From positions 77,340,096-77,404,095 of the forward strand of contig NC_080177.1 in the NCBI RefSeq assembly GCF_950295315.1: a DNA stretch of 64,000 nt, given 5' to 3'. Each line of letters opens with the position of its first letter. The stretch's first letter is position 1. Source of the DNA: Erinaceus europaeus. Taxonomy: Eukaryota; Chordata; Mammalia; Eulipotyphla; Erinaceidae. The notes beneath the pieces are model-generated. The model did no database searches, was not told where the DNA came from, and was given only the letters and a program-made list of their open reading frames with translations. Both the position numbers and the translations under genes were made by a program. Of the stretch, positions 25,411-37,243 are shown in pieces.

Positions 25411-25628
25411 AATATTTTTTATATTTATTTATTTATTTATTTATTTTCCCTTTTGTTGTAGTTATTATTTTCCCTTGTTGTAGTTATTATTGTTGTTGTT
25501 ATTGATGTCGTCGTTGTTGGATAGAATAGAGAGAAATGGAGAGAGGAGGGGAAGACAGAGGGGGAGGGAAAGATAGACACCTGCAGACCTGCTTCACCAC
25601 CTGTGAAGCGACCCCCTGCAGGTGGGGC
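25411..25628 (-). mobile_element. SINE-A, 5'-truncated with perfect duplication
   Basis: Stops at GGTGGGGC, before the B box, yet is flanked by TGGTGCTATTTCT (25398-25410, 25629-25641). Truncation therefore happened at insertion. The tail block GTTGTAGTTATTATT is doubled. Confidence 0.9.
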
Positions 25629-25734
25629 TGGTGCTATTTCTTATCCTTTTCTTTACAGCACCATTAGCTAGCACAGTTTTTGACATATATTAGGAGTGTA
25701 GCCTATATTTAAGAGTTATTGAAAAATCCAAGGA

Positions 25735-26110
25735 TTATTTTTTATATTTTTATTAGTGATTTAATAGTGATTAACAAGATTGTAAGATAACAGGGGTACA
25801 ATTCCACACAGTTTCCCCCACCAGAGTTCCGTGTCCCATCCCCTCCATTGAAAGCCTCCCTATTCTTTATCCCTCTGGGAGGATGGGCCAAAATTCTTTT
25901 TGGGGAGCAGAAAGTGGAAGTTCTGGCTTCTATAATTGCTTCTCCACTGGGCATGGGTGTTGGCCAGATGGATCCATACCGCCAGCCTGTTTCTATCTTT
26001 CTCTAGTGGGTTAGAGCTTTGGAGAGATGAGGTTCCAAGGCACCTTGGTGAGGTCATCTGCCCAGAGAAGTCAAGATGGTGCCAAGGACTCTTTCTAATT
26101 GGATTTGTTT
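25735..26110 (-). mobile_element. Repeat R
   Basis: T-rich start, TTAGTGATTTAATAGTGATT, GGTACAATTCCACACAG, CTCTGGGAGGATGG; right end near 26,110. Confidence 0.6.
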
Positions 26111-26264
26111 ACAGTATCTTCAGTCCCCAAGCTTTGTGATTATTGTTTGAATATTATATAAATACTTGAGGATAGAAGCTGAAAACAAATTCCATATCAG
26201 CACCCTCTCTGTGACTAACTTCTCACTCATCTCTGGGCCACTGACAAATACTATTTTAATTTTT

Positions 26265-26818
26265 TAATTTTTATTTATAAAAAGGAAAAACTGGGGAGTC
26301 AGGCGGTAGCGCAGCAGGTTAAGCGCACGTGGCACAAAGCGCAAGGACCAGCATAAGGATCCCGGTTCGAAACCCCCGGCTCCCCACCTGCAGGGGAGTC
26401 ACTTCACAAGCAGTGAAGCAGGTCTGCAGGTGTCTATCTTTCTCTCCCCCTCTCTGTCTTCCCCTCCTCTCTCCATTTCTCTCTGTCCTATCCAACAACG
26501 ACGACATCAATAACAACAATAATAACTACAACAATAAAACAACAAGGGCAACAAAAGGGAATAAATAAATATTTTTTAAAAAAGGAAAAACTGACAAAAA
26601 CCATAGGATAAAAGGGGTACAACTCCACACAATTCCCACCACCAGAATTCTGTGTCCCATCCCCTCCCCTGATAGCTTTCCTATTCTTTATCCCTCTGGG
26701 AGTATGGACCCAGGGTCATAGTGGGATGCAGAAGGTGGAAGGTCTGGCTTCTGTAATTGCTTCCCCACTGAACATGAGCAATGACAGGTCGATCCATACT
26801 CCCAGCCCATCTCTCTCT
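26265..26818 (-). mobile_element. Repeat R, split by SINE-A
   Basis: Left piece 26265-26293, right piece 26581-26818 with GGTACAACTCCACACAATTCC and CCCTCTGGGAGTATGGACCC. Confidence 0.6.
26294..26580 (+). mobile_element. SINE-A
   Basis: Complete copy inserted in repeat R with 13-bp duplication AAAGGAAAAACTG (26281-26293, 26581-26593). Confidence 0.93.
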
Positions 26819-26819
26819 G

Positions 26820-27109
26820 TCTGTCTTTTTTTATCTTTATTTATTTATTCCCTGTTGTAGCCCTTGTTGTTTTATTGTTGTAGTTGTTATTGTTGTTGCT
26901 ATTGATGTCGTTGTTGGATAGGACAGAGAGAAATGGAGAGAGGAGGGGAAGACAGAGAGGGGGAGAGAAAGATAGACACCTGCAGACCTGCTTCACCGCC
27001 TGTGAAGCGACTCCCCTGCAGGTGGGGAGCCGGGGGCTCAAGTTGGTATCCTTATGCCGGTCCTTGCGCTTCGCGCCATGTGTACTCACTGCGCTACCGC
27101 CCGATTCCC
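26820..27109 (-). mobile_element. SINE-A
   Basis: Complete minus copy; tail-to-tail inverted pair with 26294-26580, about 240 bp apart. Confidence 0.9.
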
Positions 27110-27490
27110 TACTGGTTTTAAATTGAGTGTTGAATTTTACACCCCAGAGAATTTTCTCTTTCAGTAATGGAATATCGAAGCATACATTATTACAGTAATA
27201 ACATCCTCACTTGTGATCTTGTCATTTCACAAGAGTCTTGAAACAGGATGTCTGATGAGTTATTGCTAGAGAGCCCTTCAGAGAAAAGGCATGTGCTGTG
27301 GGAACAACCTGAAATGCTGCTGTGTTTTTATTTTCATTTTCTACTTCCACATTTAATTTATGAAAATGCAAAAGATGAGGAGACCTAGCATCATAAAACC
27401 TTGAAAGATTCTTTCGAATAGTTTTCATTTCTCTCCCAAATGTTCTATCAATGCTATGAAACTCCTCTCACAGACCTTATGATGTTCCTG
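27110..27490. other. Unassigned intergenic sequence
   Basis: No repeat or exon recognised. Confidence 0.5.
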
Positions 27491-27496
27491 AGTGTA

Positions 27497-27637
27497 CTTC
27501 AAAAATATTTATTTGGAAGAGAAAGGATGAGAAAGAGAACCAGACATTACCTTGACATATGCAGTGCTAGGGATCAAACTCAGGACCTCTTGCCTGAGAG
27601 TCTAGTGCTTATCCACTGTGCCATCTCCCAGGTCATC
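27497..27637 (-). mobile_element. SINE-D
   Basis: GCTAGGGATCAAACTCAGGACC and CCACTGTGCCATCTCCCAGG. A pyrimidine-rich tract follows to about 27,740. Confidence 0.78.
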
Positions 27638-27744
27638 CCACTTTCTCCCACTCTTCCTCCTCTTTCCCCCCTTTTCCCCTCCCCCTACATCTCCTCCTCC
27701 TTCTTCTTTGCCTTCTCTTCCTCTTCCTTTTTGTTTTTCCTAAG

Positions 27745-27893
27745 ATAAAAAAATACAACTTTATTTAATGAGAGAGAGAGAGAGAGACAAACAATCAGAG
27801 TGACACTCTGGCACATGCAGGAAAGAACTAAAAACCTCCTATTTCCAGAGGAGATTCTAATACCTGGCTCATACACTACTCCTTGCTTTGTTG
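27745..27893 (-). mobile_element. SINE-D, old
   Basis: (GA)n start, GACACTCTGGCACATGCAGG, worn remainder. Confidence 0.58.
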
Positions 27894-28138
27894 GCTACAA
27901 AACACTAATGGACAAGAACTTGAGGTTTAAAAGTTGCTAGTCAACATCATGGCATGTATTTTCATGAGAACCAGGAGCCATGGTGATGCTGTTAACAACT
28001 CACTTCACTGTTTTTCCTGGCAAGAGATGATTTTGTAAAAGATGTGGAGGTTACATAGAAGTCAAAATAACAGAAAACTGCATGTGAATTATCATGTCTT
28101 TCTCTTCCAAATGAGTCCCCTACAGAAAAGTAGCTGAA

Positions 28139-28262
28139 CGGCATGGAAGGTAGCATAATGGTTATTGAAAGAGACTCTCATGCCTGAGGCTTCCGAGCTC
28201 TGGGTTCATTCTCTCGCACCCCTTAAGTCAGAGCTTTGCAATGGTCTGGAGAGAGAGAGAGA
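28139..28262 (+). mobile_element. SINE-C
   Basis: GGTAGCATAATGGTTATTG to CAGAGCTTTGC, ending in a (GA)n run. Confidence 0.78.
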
Positions 28263-28317
28263 GAGGTGGAACTAGGGGACAGGCGCTCACCGATGTACCC
28301 TTGAACAGCACCTTTTC

Positions 28318-28777
28318 TTTTTTTTCTTTTTATAATTTATTTCTTTATTGGGGAATTAATGTTTTACATTCAACAGCAAATACAATAGTTTGTACATGCA
28401 TAACATTCCCCAGATCCCATTTAACAATACAACCCCCACTATGTCATTCATCATCTTTCATGGACCTGTATTCCAGAATCTTTTACTTTAGTGCAATACG
28501 CCAATTCCATTTCAGGTTCTACTTGTGTTTTCTTTTCTAATCTTGTTTTTCAACTTCGGTCTGAGAGTGAGATCATCCCATATTCATCCTTCTGTTTCTG
28601 ACTTATTTCACTCAACATGATTTTTTCAAGGTCCATCCAAGATCGGCTGAAAACGGTGAAGTCACCATTTTTTACAGCTGAGTAGTATTCCATTGTGTAT
28701 CTAGACCACAACTTGCTCAGCCACTCATCTGTTGTTGGACACCTGGGTTGCTTCCAGGTTTTGGCTATTACAAATTG
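28318..28777 (-). mobile_element. Young 5'-truncated L1
   Basis: 460 bp: 3' UTR (AATTAATGTTTTACATTC in reverse) plus the C-terminus of ORF2 (PTTDEWLSKLWSRYTMEYYS...). A perfect 16-bp duplication TGAACAGCACCTTTTC at 28302-28317 and 28778-28793 marks a classic target-primed insertion. Confidence 0.93.
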
Positions 28778-28793
28778 TGAACAGCACCTTTTC

Positions 28794-29580
28794 ATCTGTC
28801 ATGTTGGCATTCAACCTGTGGTTCTGATCAACTAGCCATTCCCAACTGCAGCCCACCCTCCATTATTTCTTTCTGATACCATTAACAAGCATTGTTATAA
28901 ACAGACTTCCTTTCATTGATTTCACCATTTCGTCAACCTGAACACAGTCATTAAGGCCTCATTACCAAGACACCATTTGACAAGGCGAGCCTACCGAGTA
29001 GGTGCGCTGGGGGTATAGCGAGGGAGAGGATGTACCCAGGGGAGGGAGTGGTGTGTGTAATCCAACCAGGAGTGAAAAATCAATGGAAAGGGGTGCCAGC
29101 GCGAGTCTAAAACACAGGTACAACCAAGTCTTGGGCAACGGGATGAAAATACTCTGAAAAAGAACTTTTGGTTGAGTCCCCTTTTTAGGAAACTGCTTGG
29201 GAAAGGATTACTCATTGGCAGACTGCTCTATGTCATCCTGAGAAACAGCCAGATGACAGACCGCAGGAACAGTGGCTGAATGAACATGTGGACAAAGAGG
29301 TCAGCATTTTTGGATGTTGGAAGTGAAGTTGTTCTGAGCAAGTTATCAGATGATTTACACTTTCTAAGCTATGCTAGTGGAGACTCATCAGATAACTCTG
29401 GACGTGAGAGAAGGTTTCAGTGTGTCAAGTCTTGGAACCATCCAATATTCTTCTCTACTTGGGCGTTTGCACAACTACAGCTGCCAGGAGGCCTCTGTCT
29501 TAGATGCCCGTGCACAGTCTTCACTAATCAAACGTGTGTGTGACTGCAGTTTGCCGACCCTTACTGTAAAGAATAGATTC
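28794..29580. other. Unassigned intergenic sequence
   Basis: About 790 bp without hedgehog-type SINEs. No exon recognised; short frames have no recognisable similarity. Confidence 0.5.
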
Positions 29581-29581
29581 A

Positions 29582-29965
29582 TGGGGGCCGGTTAGTGGCT
29601 CACCCAGTTACATTACCATGAGCAAGGACTCATTCCCACCTGCAGGGAGGAAGCTTCATAAGTAGTTGGTGTCACTCCTCTCTCTCTCTAAGATTCTTTC
29701 TCTTTGAAATGTTTTAATTATCTTTATGAATTTATTGGATAGAAACAGAAATTGAGATGGAAGGGGGAAATAGAGAAGAAAAGACACAGAAAGACACCGA
29801 TAGCCCTGCTTCACCACTGGCTAAGCTTTCCTCGGCAGATGGGGGTTGGGGGCTTGAACTGGGTCCTTGTGCTCTGTAACATGCTCAACCAAGTGCAGCA
29901 CCACCTGACCCCTGTCTCTTCTCCTTTCTTCCTGTGTGTGACTCTCACCTCCATAAAATGAAAAA
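29582..29965 (+). mobile_element. SINE-B, interrupted
   Basis: Head 29582-29690 (B box degraded), tail 29914-29965; a minus SINE-B lies between. Confidence 0.6.
29703..29913 (-). mobile_element. SINE-B
   Basis: TTTATTGGATAGAAACAGAAATTG through CAGCACCACCTGACCCC; nested in another SINE-B. Confidence 0.78.
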
Positions 29966-29969
29966 CAAA

Positions 29970-30625
29970 AAAAAAACGGCTGCCTGGAACAGTGGAGTCA
30001 ACACAAACAAACCAGGACATCTGTGGCAGAGTCCACCTCTGGCTTGGAATGGAGTAAGATCTCGGGCTCTTTACCTGATCCCAAAGTGGGGAACTCTAGG
30101 AGCAGCCAGCATTATTTTGCATGTCTGTCACAGTGGAGCTTAGAGGCAGAAGCTCAATTGATACAGAAAACAAAGAAAATGCTGTTCTGTGAGGCAGACT
30201 CTGTGAACCGAGGATCCTATTCTCTGTACATTCATCAGGAGAACTGTGGAGGGTTTTGTACTGTGTCGACAGAGCTCAGCTGGGACTACATTTTCCAGAA
30301 GTCACTCCCCTGTATTGGACACATTAGGCTTGGCCACAAGAGAAAAATGAAGTGAGATTTGGAAAGCAGAAGAGAAGCAGCCATTGCTGATGTTCCAGAG
30401 GTCAGTTTAGCACTCTGGGTGGCATTGTGATAACCGCTGTCACTATGGACCGGACGGACCCACCTGCTCTCCTGCTGGATGTGAGAACTACAGTTTCTCC
30501 AGCTCCCACTGAGATTTCCCAGAGAAACCACTTGTACTCAAAGTCAACCGAATCTAAAACAGACCTCATTTGCTCCAGATTTAGGAGATTCCATGTGAAG
30601 ATCAACACTAAGGTTTCACAAACCA
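29970..30625. other. Unassigned intergenic sequence, possibly an ancient transposon
   Basis: The stretch GGGACTACATTTTCCAGAAG and nearby text is reminiscent of old mammalian DNA-transposon or LTR repeats, but I cannot name a family. Confidence 0.4.
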
Positions 30626-30776
30626 TCCAGTGGCTCAGCAAATAGAGTACAGGACTTCTGAGTATGAGGACCTGGGTACCAATCTAGCCATTATATTTTT
30701 CCAGAGATGAACAGTACTGTAGTGTCTGTCTAACTGTCCGTCAGTCAGTCTGTCTGTCTGTCTGTCTGTCTGTCTT

Positions 30777-30809
<33 letters not shown>
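30626..30809 (+). mobile_element. Old tRNA-type SINE (D/E-like) with compound microsatellite
   Basis: CCAGTGGCTCAGCAAATAGAG and GAGGACCTGGGTACCAATC, then (TGTC)n, (TC)n and (AC)n at 30739-30809. Confidence 0.6.
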
Positions 30810-31500
30810 AGGGCAGTGATAATTCAGTCTAGTCGTTAGTAATGCTACTTGGAAAGTCTAGGAGATGCAAGTGATCCAGATTTTCAATAATTTCATGTTC
30901 TGTGCAGCCTAATGTTTGAGAGGGAGAGAGGGTGAAAAGTCTTTCCCTCATGCTCTCTGGCTTTTCATACTAAGCTCAACAGAGAACTGGAGAGAAGAGT
31001 ATGGTTTTAGGCATTTGTAAACTTTTATTCAGGAAAAATGAAAACGTGCACAGAGAGACATGTGGGCAAAAAAGTGAAATGGTGGCAAAGTAGGGTTTGC
31101 TGGTGCGCTTCTAAGGCCCTGCCTTCACTTCCTTTCTAGCTCACACCCACACCCATCACCACTTCCGGTATTTTGTTTTTCTGTTTTCTTCCACTTCCCT
31201 CTTAGGTAAGGGAAACAAAGCTTGACTCCCTCAGGTATTCTCCAGATTCTCCTCCCTCTCAGTAGCAGGTGCAAAAATAAGTGTTTCTAGTTACAAAAGT
31301 TCTGGGTCCCACTGGAAGAGGGATTCAGGGTTAGGGGTTCCTAACATTCCCCTGACAGGACCAGTAGAATGCATGTTGGTTATGTCTAGGATGCTTCCAT
31401 GCAGATACAGAGAAGCCCAGAGATATGACCCAGATACAGACAAGCCCCTGCTCCAAGAAGCACAAATCTGACTTCCTACAACTTTGAAAGTAGCAAAATC
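30810..31500. other. Unassigned intergenic sequence
   Basis: No hedgehog-type SINE. The part from about 31,110 has loose similarity to repeat R text near 32,065 (CCTGCCTTC, TCACACC, ATCACTAC) and may be part of the same LINE. Confidence 0.4.
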
Positions 31501-31515
31501 TTTTTTTAGTGGTTT

Positions 31516-31811
31516 TTTTTTAAATGTTTTTTTAATACTTATTTTATTTATTTATTCCCTTTTGTTGCCCTTGTTATTTTATTGTTGTAGTTATTATTGT
31601 TGTTGTCGTTGTTGGATAGGACAGAGAGAAATGGAGAGAGGAGGGGAAGACAGAGAGGAGGAGAGAAAGATAGACACCTGCAGACCTGCTTCACTGCCTG
31701 TGAAGCGACTCCCCTGCAGGTGGGGAGCTGGGTTTTGAACCGGGATCCTTATGCCGGTCCTTGTGCTTTGCGCCACCTGCGCTTAACCCACTGTGCTACA
31801 GCCCGACTCCC
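31516..31811 (-). mobile_element. SINE-A
   Basis: 13-bp duplication TTTTTAGTGGTTT at 31503-31515 and 31812-31824. Confidence 0.93.
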
Positions 31812-31968
31812 TTTTTAGTGGTTTAATATTGATTTACAAAGCTATATGATAACAGAGTTATAATATCACACCATTCCCACCACCAGAGTTCTTTGTCCTC
31901 ACTTCCTCTATTGGAAACTGCAGTGATTCCCCAAAGTCACAGATATGGGTTGACTATTATTTAATACC

Positions 31969-31971
<3 letters not shown>

Positions 31972-32053
<82 letters not shown>
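31972..32053. repeat. (TA)n(CA)n(TA)n microsatellite
   Basis: About 25 TA units, 9 CA units, 6 TA units, inside repeat R. Confidence 0.95.
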
Positions 32054-32593
32054 CCCATTTTCTCTATGGTCCTGCCTTCTTCTAAGTCACACCTACAGTT
32101 ATCACTACATCCAAGTGGTGTTCAGAGCCCTAACATCTTCCCCTAACATTCCCTCTGGGAGTATGGACCAAAATTCTTTTTTGGGTGCAGAAGGTGGTAG
32201 GTATAGCTTCTGTAACTGCTTCTCCTCTGGATATAGGTGTTGGCGGGTGGATCTATACTCCTAGCCTGTCTCTATCTTTCCCTACTTGGATAGGGCTCTG
32301 GAGAGGTGAAGTTCCAGAAAACATTGGTGAAGTTGTCTGCCCAGGGAGTTCAGGATGGAATCTTAGTAGCATCTACAGTTTGGTGGCTGAAAGGCAGTAA
32401 GATATAAAGCAAGACAAAATATTTAATAAACATGAACCATAAAGTAGGAATAGAGAAACTGAGAATAGGGATTTGAGAGTAGAAAGAAGCTGGGAAGTCT
32501 ATTTTAGATGTGTTCCTCGGGGCCCATGACTTTAGGAATTTTTGCTTGAGCTTTTGATAGCTAATATGGAGGTGGAATAAGAATATTGTCTGG

Positions 32594-32809
32594 GGACCGG
32601 GCGGTGGCGCACCTGGTTGAGCACACACATTACAGTGCACAAGGACCCGGGTTCGAGCCCCCGGTCCCCACCTGCAGGGGGAAAGCTTCATGAGTGGTGA
32701 AGCAGGGCTGCAGGTGTCTCTCTGTCTCTCTCCCTCTCTATCACCCCATTCCTTCTAGATTTCTGGCTGTCTCTATCCAATAAATAAAGATAAAAAAAAA
32801 CTTAAAAAA
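32594..32809 (+). mobile_element. SINE-B, near-consensus
   Basis: Intact A and B boxes (GGTTCGAGCCC). It shares the target AAGAATATTGTCTGG (32579-32593, 32810-32824) with the next SINE. Confidence 0.93.
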
Positions 32810-32824
32810 AAGAATATTGTCTGG

Positions 32825-33173
32825 GGGGGTCTGGTGGTGGTGCAGTGGGTTAAGCACATGTGGCACAAAGCGCAAGGACCAGCATAAGGATCCCGGTTCG
32901 AGCCCCCAGCTCGCCACCTGCAGGGGAATCGCTTCACAGGCAGTGAAGCAGGTCTGCAGGTGTCTATCTTTCTCTCCCCCTCTCTGTCTTCCCCTCCTCT
33001 CTCCATTTCTCTCTGTCCTATCCAACAATGAACAACATCAACAATGGTAATAATAATAACCACAACAAGGCTACAACAACAAGGGCAACAAAAGGAGCAG
33101 TGGATTCATGGTGCAGGCACCAAGCCCAGCAATAACCCTGGAGGAAAAAAAAAAAAAAAAAAGAAAGAAAAAA
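32825..33173 (+). mobile_element. SINE-A2
   Basis: Inserted at the same target; a third copy of AAGAATATTGTCTGG lies at 33174-33188. The 3' module is shortened. Confidence 0.92.
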
Positions 33174-33723
33174 AAGAATATTGTCTGGGAAGATGGTGTC
33201 AGAGTTGACAATAGAGCTAGGAAGCTGGATTAGGGCAGAGAGGAGCTCCCAAATTTGAAGAGAATATTAAATAAAATTAACCGTCTACCACATCAGTCTG
33301 ACCCAGGGCCCAGGTATATTCCTATCTAGCACAGGAACCTGCATAGTGCTGAGTCCCTGTCAGTCTGAGCTCGCAGTCCATGGTCGCAGCTGGGAACGTT
33401 CTAGGCTGCACTCATTTCAGGAGCAGCCTTCTTCGAGTGGCAGAGTAGGCTGAAAGTGGGGCAGTCGCTACCATCGCTACTTCATAGTGAGGGCAAGGTC
33501 CTGGAGAGGCCCTCAGCAGGGCTTGTGATGATGGTGCTCCTGATGGAAGTGACCAGCGATGGTGGAGAGAAGAGGGGTCTATCAGACATCTAGGGCCATC
33601 AGATCTATGGGGGAGCACAAGGATTCCCTGACTAGGGCCCCAGGTGATGGGGTGGCTGGTAGTGACCAAAAGGGCCATCATTAAATGTCTCTTGCCATTT
33701 CCCAGCTTTTGCAATCCCTTCTC

Positions 33724-34019
33724 TTTTTTTTTAATATTTATTTTATTTATTTATTCCCTTTAGTTGCCCTTGTTGTTTTATTTGTTTTATTGTTGTAGTT
33801 ATTATTGTTGTTGTCGTTGTTGGATAGGACAGAGAGAAATGGAGAGAGGAGGGGAAGACAGAGAGGAGGAGAGAAAGATAGACACCTGCAGACCTGCTTC
33901 ACCACCTGTGAAGTGACTCCCCTGCAGGTGGGGAGCCGGGGTTCGAACCAGGATCGTTATGCCAGTCCTTGTGCTTTGCGCCACCTGCGCTTAACCCACG
34001 GTGCTACAGCCCGACTCCC
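33724..34019 (-). mobile_element. SINE-A
   Basis: 13-bp duplication TGCAATCCCTTCT at 33711-33723 and 34020-34032; very similar to the copies at 16-304 and 31516-31811. Confidence 0.93.
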
Positions 34020-34093
34020 TGCAATCCCTTCTTGATCTGATGAGATATTTATTGGACTTTCTCCCAGCTGTTAAAGCATTGAGTGTCATTTGT

Positions 34094-34440
34094 GATAGCA
34101 AAATCTTTCTTTACCAACTTTCCTGTCAGTCAAGGAAGGAATTATATTATCCAACAGACAATACAGTCTCTAGTCCCTTAAATCAAGTTCCACCCTTATA
34201 AATAGCCTCACCTTGAAGGTAGCTGGTTAAATCTGTTCGTTAAAGGCTCCAACCTGCAAAGGTTTCTCTCAGTAGCCCTCACCTGTACTGGCCCACAAAC
34301 TGTGGGGGTTCCATGGTATCTTCCAAGAGTTATCTTCAAGAGACTGGGACTTAAAAAGAGGAAAGACAGAGAGGAGAGATTGACCAACTATACAGCAAAT
34401 CTCTTTTTGTCTCTGTCACCTGTGAAAATGAACTATTTCT
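34094..34440. other. Unassigned intergenic sequence
   Basis: No repeat named; may continue repeat R. Confidence 0.4.
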
Positions 34441-34446
34441 TCTTTA

Positions 34447-34680
34447 AGAGCTGAAGAGAGAACTCACCTGGAAGAGTGCATACCTCGCCATATATGTGGC
34501 CTGGGTTCAAGCTCCAGTTCCATATGGGTGTGCCACAGCTCCAAGGGATGCTCCAGTGCTCTACACCTCTCCTTCTGTCTATATCTGAATTAGAAAAAAA
34601 GAAAGTTGGTCAATGAGCAGTGAAACTATACATGTATGAGACTCGGACTCCATAAAGAAAAACATTAACTATGTGTTTCT
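34447..34680 (+). mobile_element. SINE-E with second arm
   Basis: GGGTTCAAGCTCCAG B box, CT linker, then the second arm GAGCAGTGAAACTATACATG. Confidence 0.65.
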
Positions 34681-34683
34681 TGT

Positions 34684-34811
34684 GAGAGAAAGAGAGAGGA
34701 TGAGAGGGGACTAGAGTACTGCTCAGCTCTGGCATAAGATGGTATCAAGTTGAATCTGTGTCTCCTGGCATGCAAATTGCGACTCTAATCGGCTGAACAA
34801 GCTCACTTGCC
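34684..34811 (-). mobile_element. SINE-C, old
   Basis: CTGCTCAGCTCTGGCATAAG, worn remainder. Confidence 0.58.
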
Positions 34812-35147
34812 ATATGTGGTGAGGAAGTTAATGAATTATTTCAGTTGATTATAAATTCAGAATCCACCACACCCTCTTGAACAGGGGATCAAGCTTCTCT
34901 TCCGAGAAAATTAGCCTAGAATAGCAGCACATCTACAACTCAGTCACCTCTGCCTAGCCAGTCTCACGGTCAGATGGGTATTGTGGAAAGGGTTGCCAGT
35001 GGATCCACCAAGCCCGTTAGTAACTTGGCATTAGCCTCAGGTAAACTGCTCTGTGTTCCTTTTGTGGTTGTTCTCACTGTGCTTAGCAGCAGCTTCTGTT
35101 TTTTTTTCAGACAGTAAAACCCAGGCTGGCACAAAATGCTTCAGAAA
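34812..35147. other. Unassigned intergenic sequence
   Basis: Nothing recognisable seen. Confidence 0.5.
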
Positions 35148-35161
35148 TTAGCCAACCTCTT

Positions 35162-35441
35162 TTTTTTTTTTAATTTATTTACTTATTCCCTTTTGTTGCC
35201 TTTGTTGTTTTATTATTATTGTTGTTATTGCTGTTGTTGTGGTTGGATAAGACAGAGAGAAATGGAGAGAGGAGGAGAAGACAGAGGGAGGAGAGAAAGA
35301 CAGACACCTGAAAACCTGTTTTACACCTGTGAAGCAACACCCCTGCAGGTGGGGAGCCGGGGGCTTGAACCAGGATCCTTATGCTGGTTCTTGCGCTTTG
35401 TGCCACGTGCACTTAATCTGCTGTGCTACGACTCCCATTAA
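35162..35441 (-). mobile_element. SINE-A
   Basis: Flanks share CCAACCTCTT (35152-35161, 35442-35451). Confidence 0.88.
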
Positions 35442-35751
35442 CCAACCTCTTATGTCCTTTCTTGTTTTGTTCTTTTTGACACTGGTGTCTGAGGCCAAAG
35501 TTTACACAGTTGACACAGAGCCCACATTGCATTTTCTTTACTAGGAGAAGAGACGAGAAGGGAAGAACACAAAATGGGCACGAACTGGACAGGGAGCACA
35601 CACTTTTATCTTCACAGGAGGCTGACTGTCATGGCACCAGAAAGCACAGCCATTGTCTGTGATGTCTGAGCAAGTCCCTCTCAGTACCCAAGCAGACAAA
35701 GGAATCCAGAGAAAACCCTTCCTGCCTGACTCACCTCAAAAAAACATAGGC

Positions 35752-36028
35752 AGGGAGTTGGGAGGTAGCACAGTGGGTTAAGTGCACGTGGCGCGAAGCG
35801 CAAGGGGCAGAAGAATGCCCGTTCAAGCCCCCGGCTCCCTACCTGCAGGGGGGGGGTCGCTTCACAGGCAGTGAAGCAGGTCTGCAGGTGTCTTATCTTT
35901 CTCTCCCCCTCGATGTCTTCCCCTCCTCTCTCTGTCCTATCCAATAACAATGACATCAATAACAACAACTACTACAACAATAAAACAAGGGCAACAAAAG
36001 GGAAATAAATAAATAAATAGATATAAAA
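35752..36028 (+). mobile_element. SINE-A
   Basis: Plus copy with body deletion in the CT region; flanks share CATAGGCA. Confidence 0.85.
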
Positions 36029-36029
36029 A

Positions 36030-36580
36030 ACGCATAGGCAATGGGAGAAAATATTTTCAGCTAGCAAATCCCTGATATATGCATACTCCAATAAATCAGT
36101 CAGGAAAGTAAAAGCAGCCCAACAGGAAACGTGGGCAGAAGACCTGACTAGGTGTTTCAGGACAGGAGATGAGGCTCGGGAGAGCACGTGTTCTGCATGT
36201 GTGAGGTCTTAGAGTCTGTCTCTATCATCCTTTTCCTGCCCCCAACCCCAAAGACTCGAATGAACATGTTACAGAAGGCATAAATTCACCAGAAAGATGC
36301 CCAGTTTCATTAATGACCACAGCAGTGCCACTTTCTCTCACTAAAACAATAATGAGATGCCTATACAGAGCTCACAGAAGAAGTAGCATGTTAAACATCT
36401 GGCAACATCAAATGATCGTGAAGATAGGAAACAATGAGAACTCATACTGGGTGGCAAGAGGACAAATCGTTTCAACTACTTTGGGAAATTCTGTGGCAGT
36501 GCTGGTGCAGCTGAGACCCACAGACGTCATGAGCGTTTGCCACGTGCCTCCAACCTAAACACTTCTTTTCCAGGTCTCTT
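36030..36580 (+). mobile_element. Old L1 (L1M-like) fragment
   Basis: 'GGGAGAAAATATTTTCAGC', 'TTCATTAATGACCA', 'AACAATAATGAGATGCC' and 'TTTGGGAAATTCTGTGGCAG' follow the order of old mammalian L1 ORF2/3' sequence. About 80 bp near 36,165-36,245 does not fit. Confidence 0.6.
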
Positions 36581-37086
36581 AGAATTTTCAGAGAAATGGT
36601 TTCTTTCCCCTTTTTGCCTTCCTTCCTCTCCTTCCTTCCTGCTCTTCTTTTAAATAATACACATACGATTGTGATATGTATATACTATATAGATTGCAAA
36701 GAGCATATTTGAATAGATTAACAAATAATTGCTAAGCAACTCTGTATGACAAACTCCTGCATCAAGAAATAGTAATTGCCTTCATCTGAGAAGCCCCTGT
36801 GTGTCCCTCAAGTGATCACAACATCCTTCTCCATCAGTATTAACTATTATCATCCTGACTTTTGTGATTACTTTCCTTTTTACTCTTTTTTTTTTATCAT
36901 TTTCCCACCTATATTTGAGCTTTCCATGTATTAATTTCTGCTGAATAATTTAATCATTGTTAACATTTTCCCTTTAACATTATAGCTCTCAAGAAACGTC
37001 ATAAATGTATTCATACAAATATAGAAATAGCTAAGAAGGATCAGTGGATATTTTTTACCATATAATTGTGAGGTGATATCAAATAA
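36581..37086. other. Unassigned intergenic sequence
   Basis: AT-rich; may be ancient LINE but not nameable. (GT)n follows at 37087-37107. Confidence 0.4.
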
Positions 37087-37120
37087 GTGTGTGTGTGTGT
37101 GTGTGTGGCCTTTTTACCGG

Positions 37121-37243
37121 TTTTGTTTTTACCAGCATATTTCTGAGTTTTGGTTTATGGTGGTGCTGGAAATTGAACCTGGAGTCTCTGCACCTCAATC
37201 ACAAAAGTCTTTTGCATAACTACTGTGTTATGTTTCCACCTGA
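37121..37243 (-). mobile_element. SINE-C
   Basis: GGTGGTGCTGGAAATTGAACC and TTTTGCATAACTACTGTG. Confidence 0.75.

Larger units (their letters stand above)
31503..34093 (-). mobile_element. Repeat R, longest copy, with four SINEs inside
   Basis: Begins T7 then GTGGTTTAATATTGATTTAC and continues in pieces between SINEs to about 34,093. TAGCAAAATCTTT occurs just outside both ends (about 31,491 and 34,094), a possible 13-bp duplication. Poly-T at the left end indicates a minus-strand retroposon. No coding frame survives. Confidence 0.5.
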
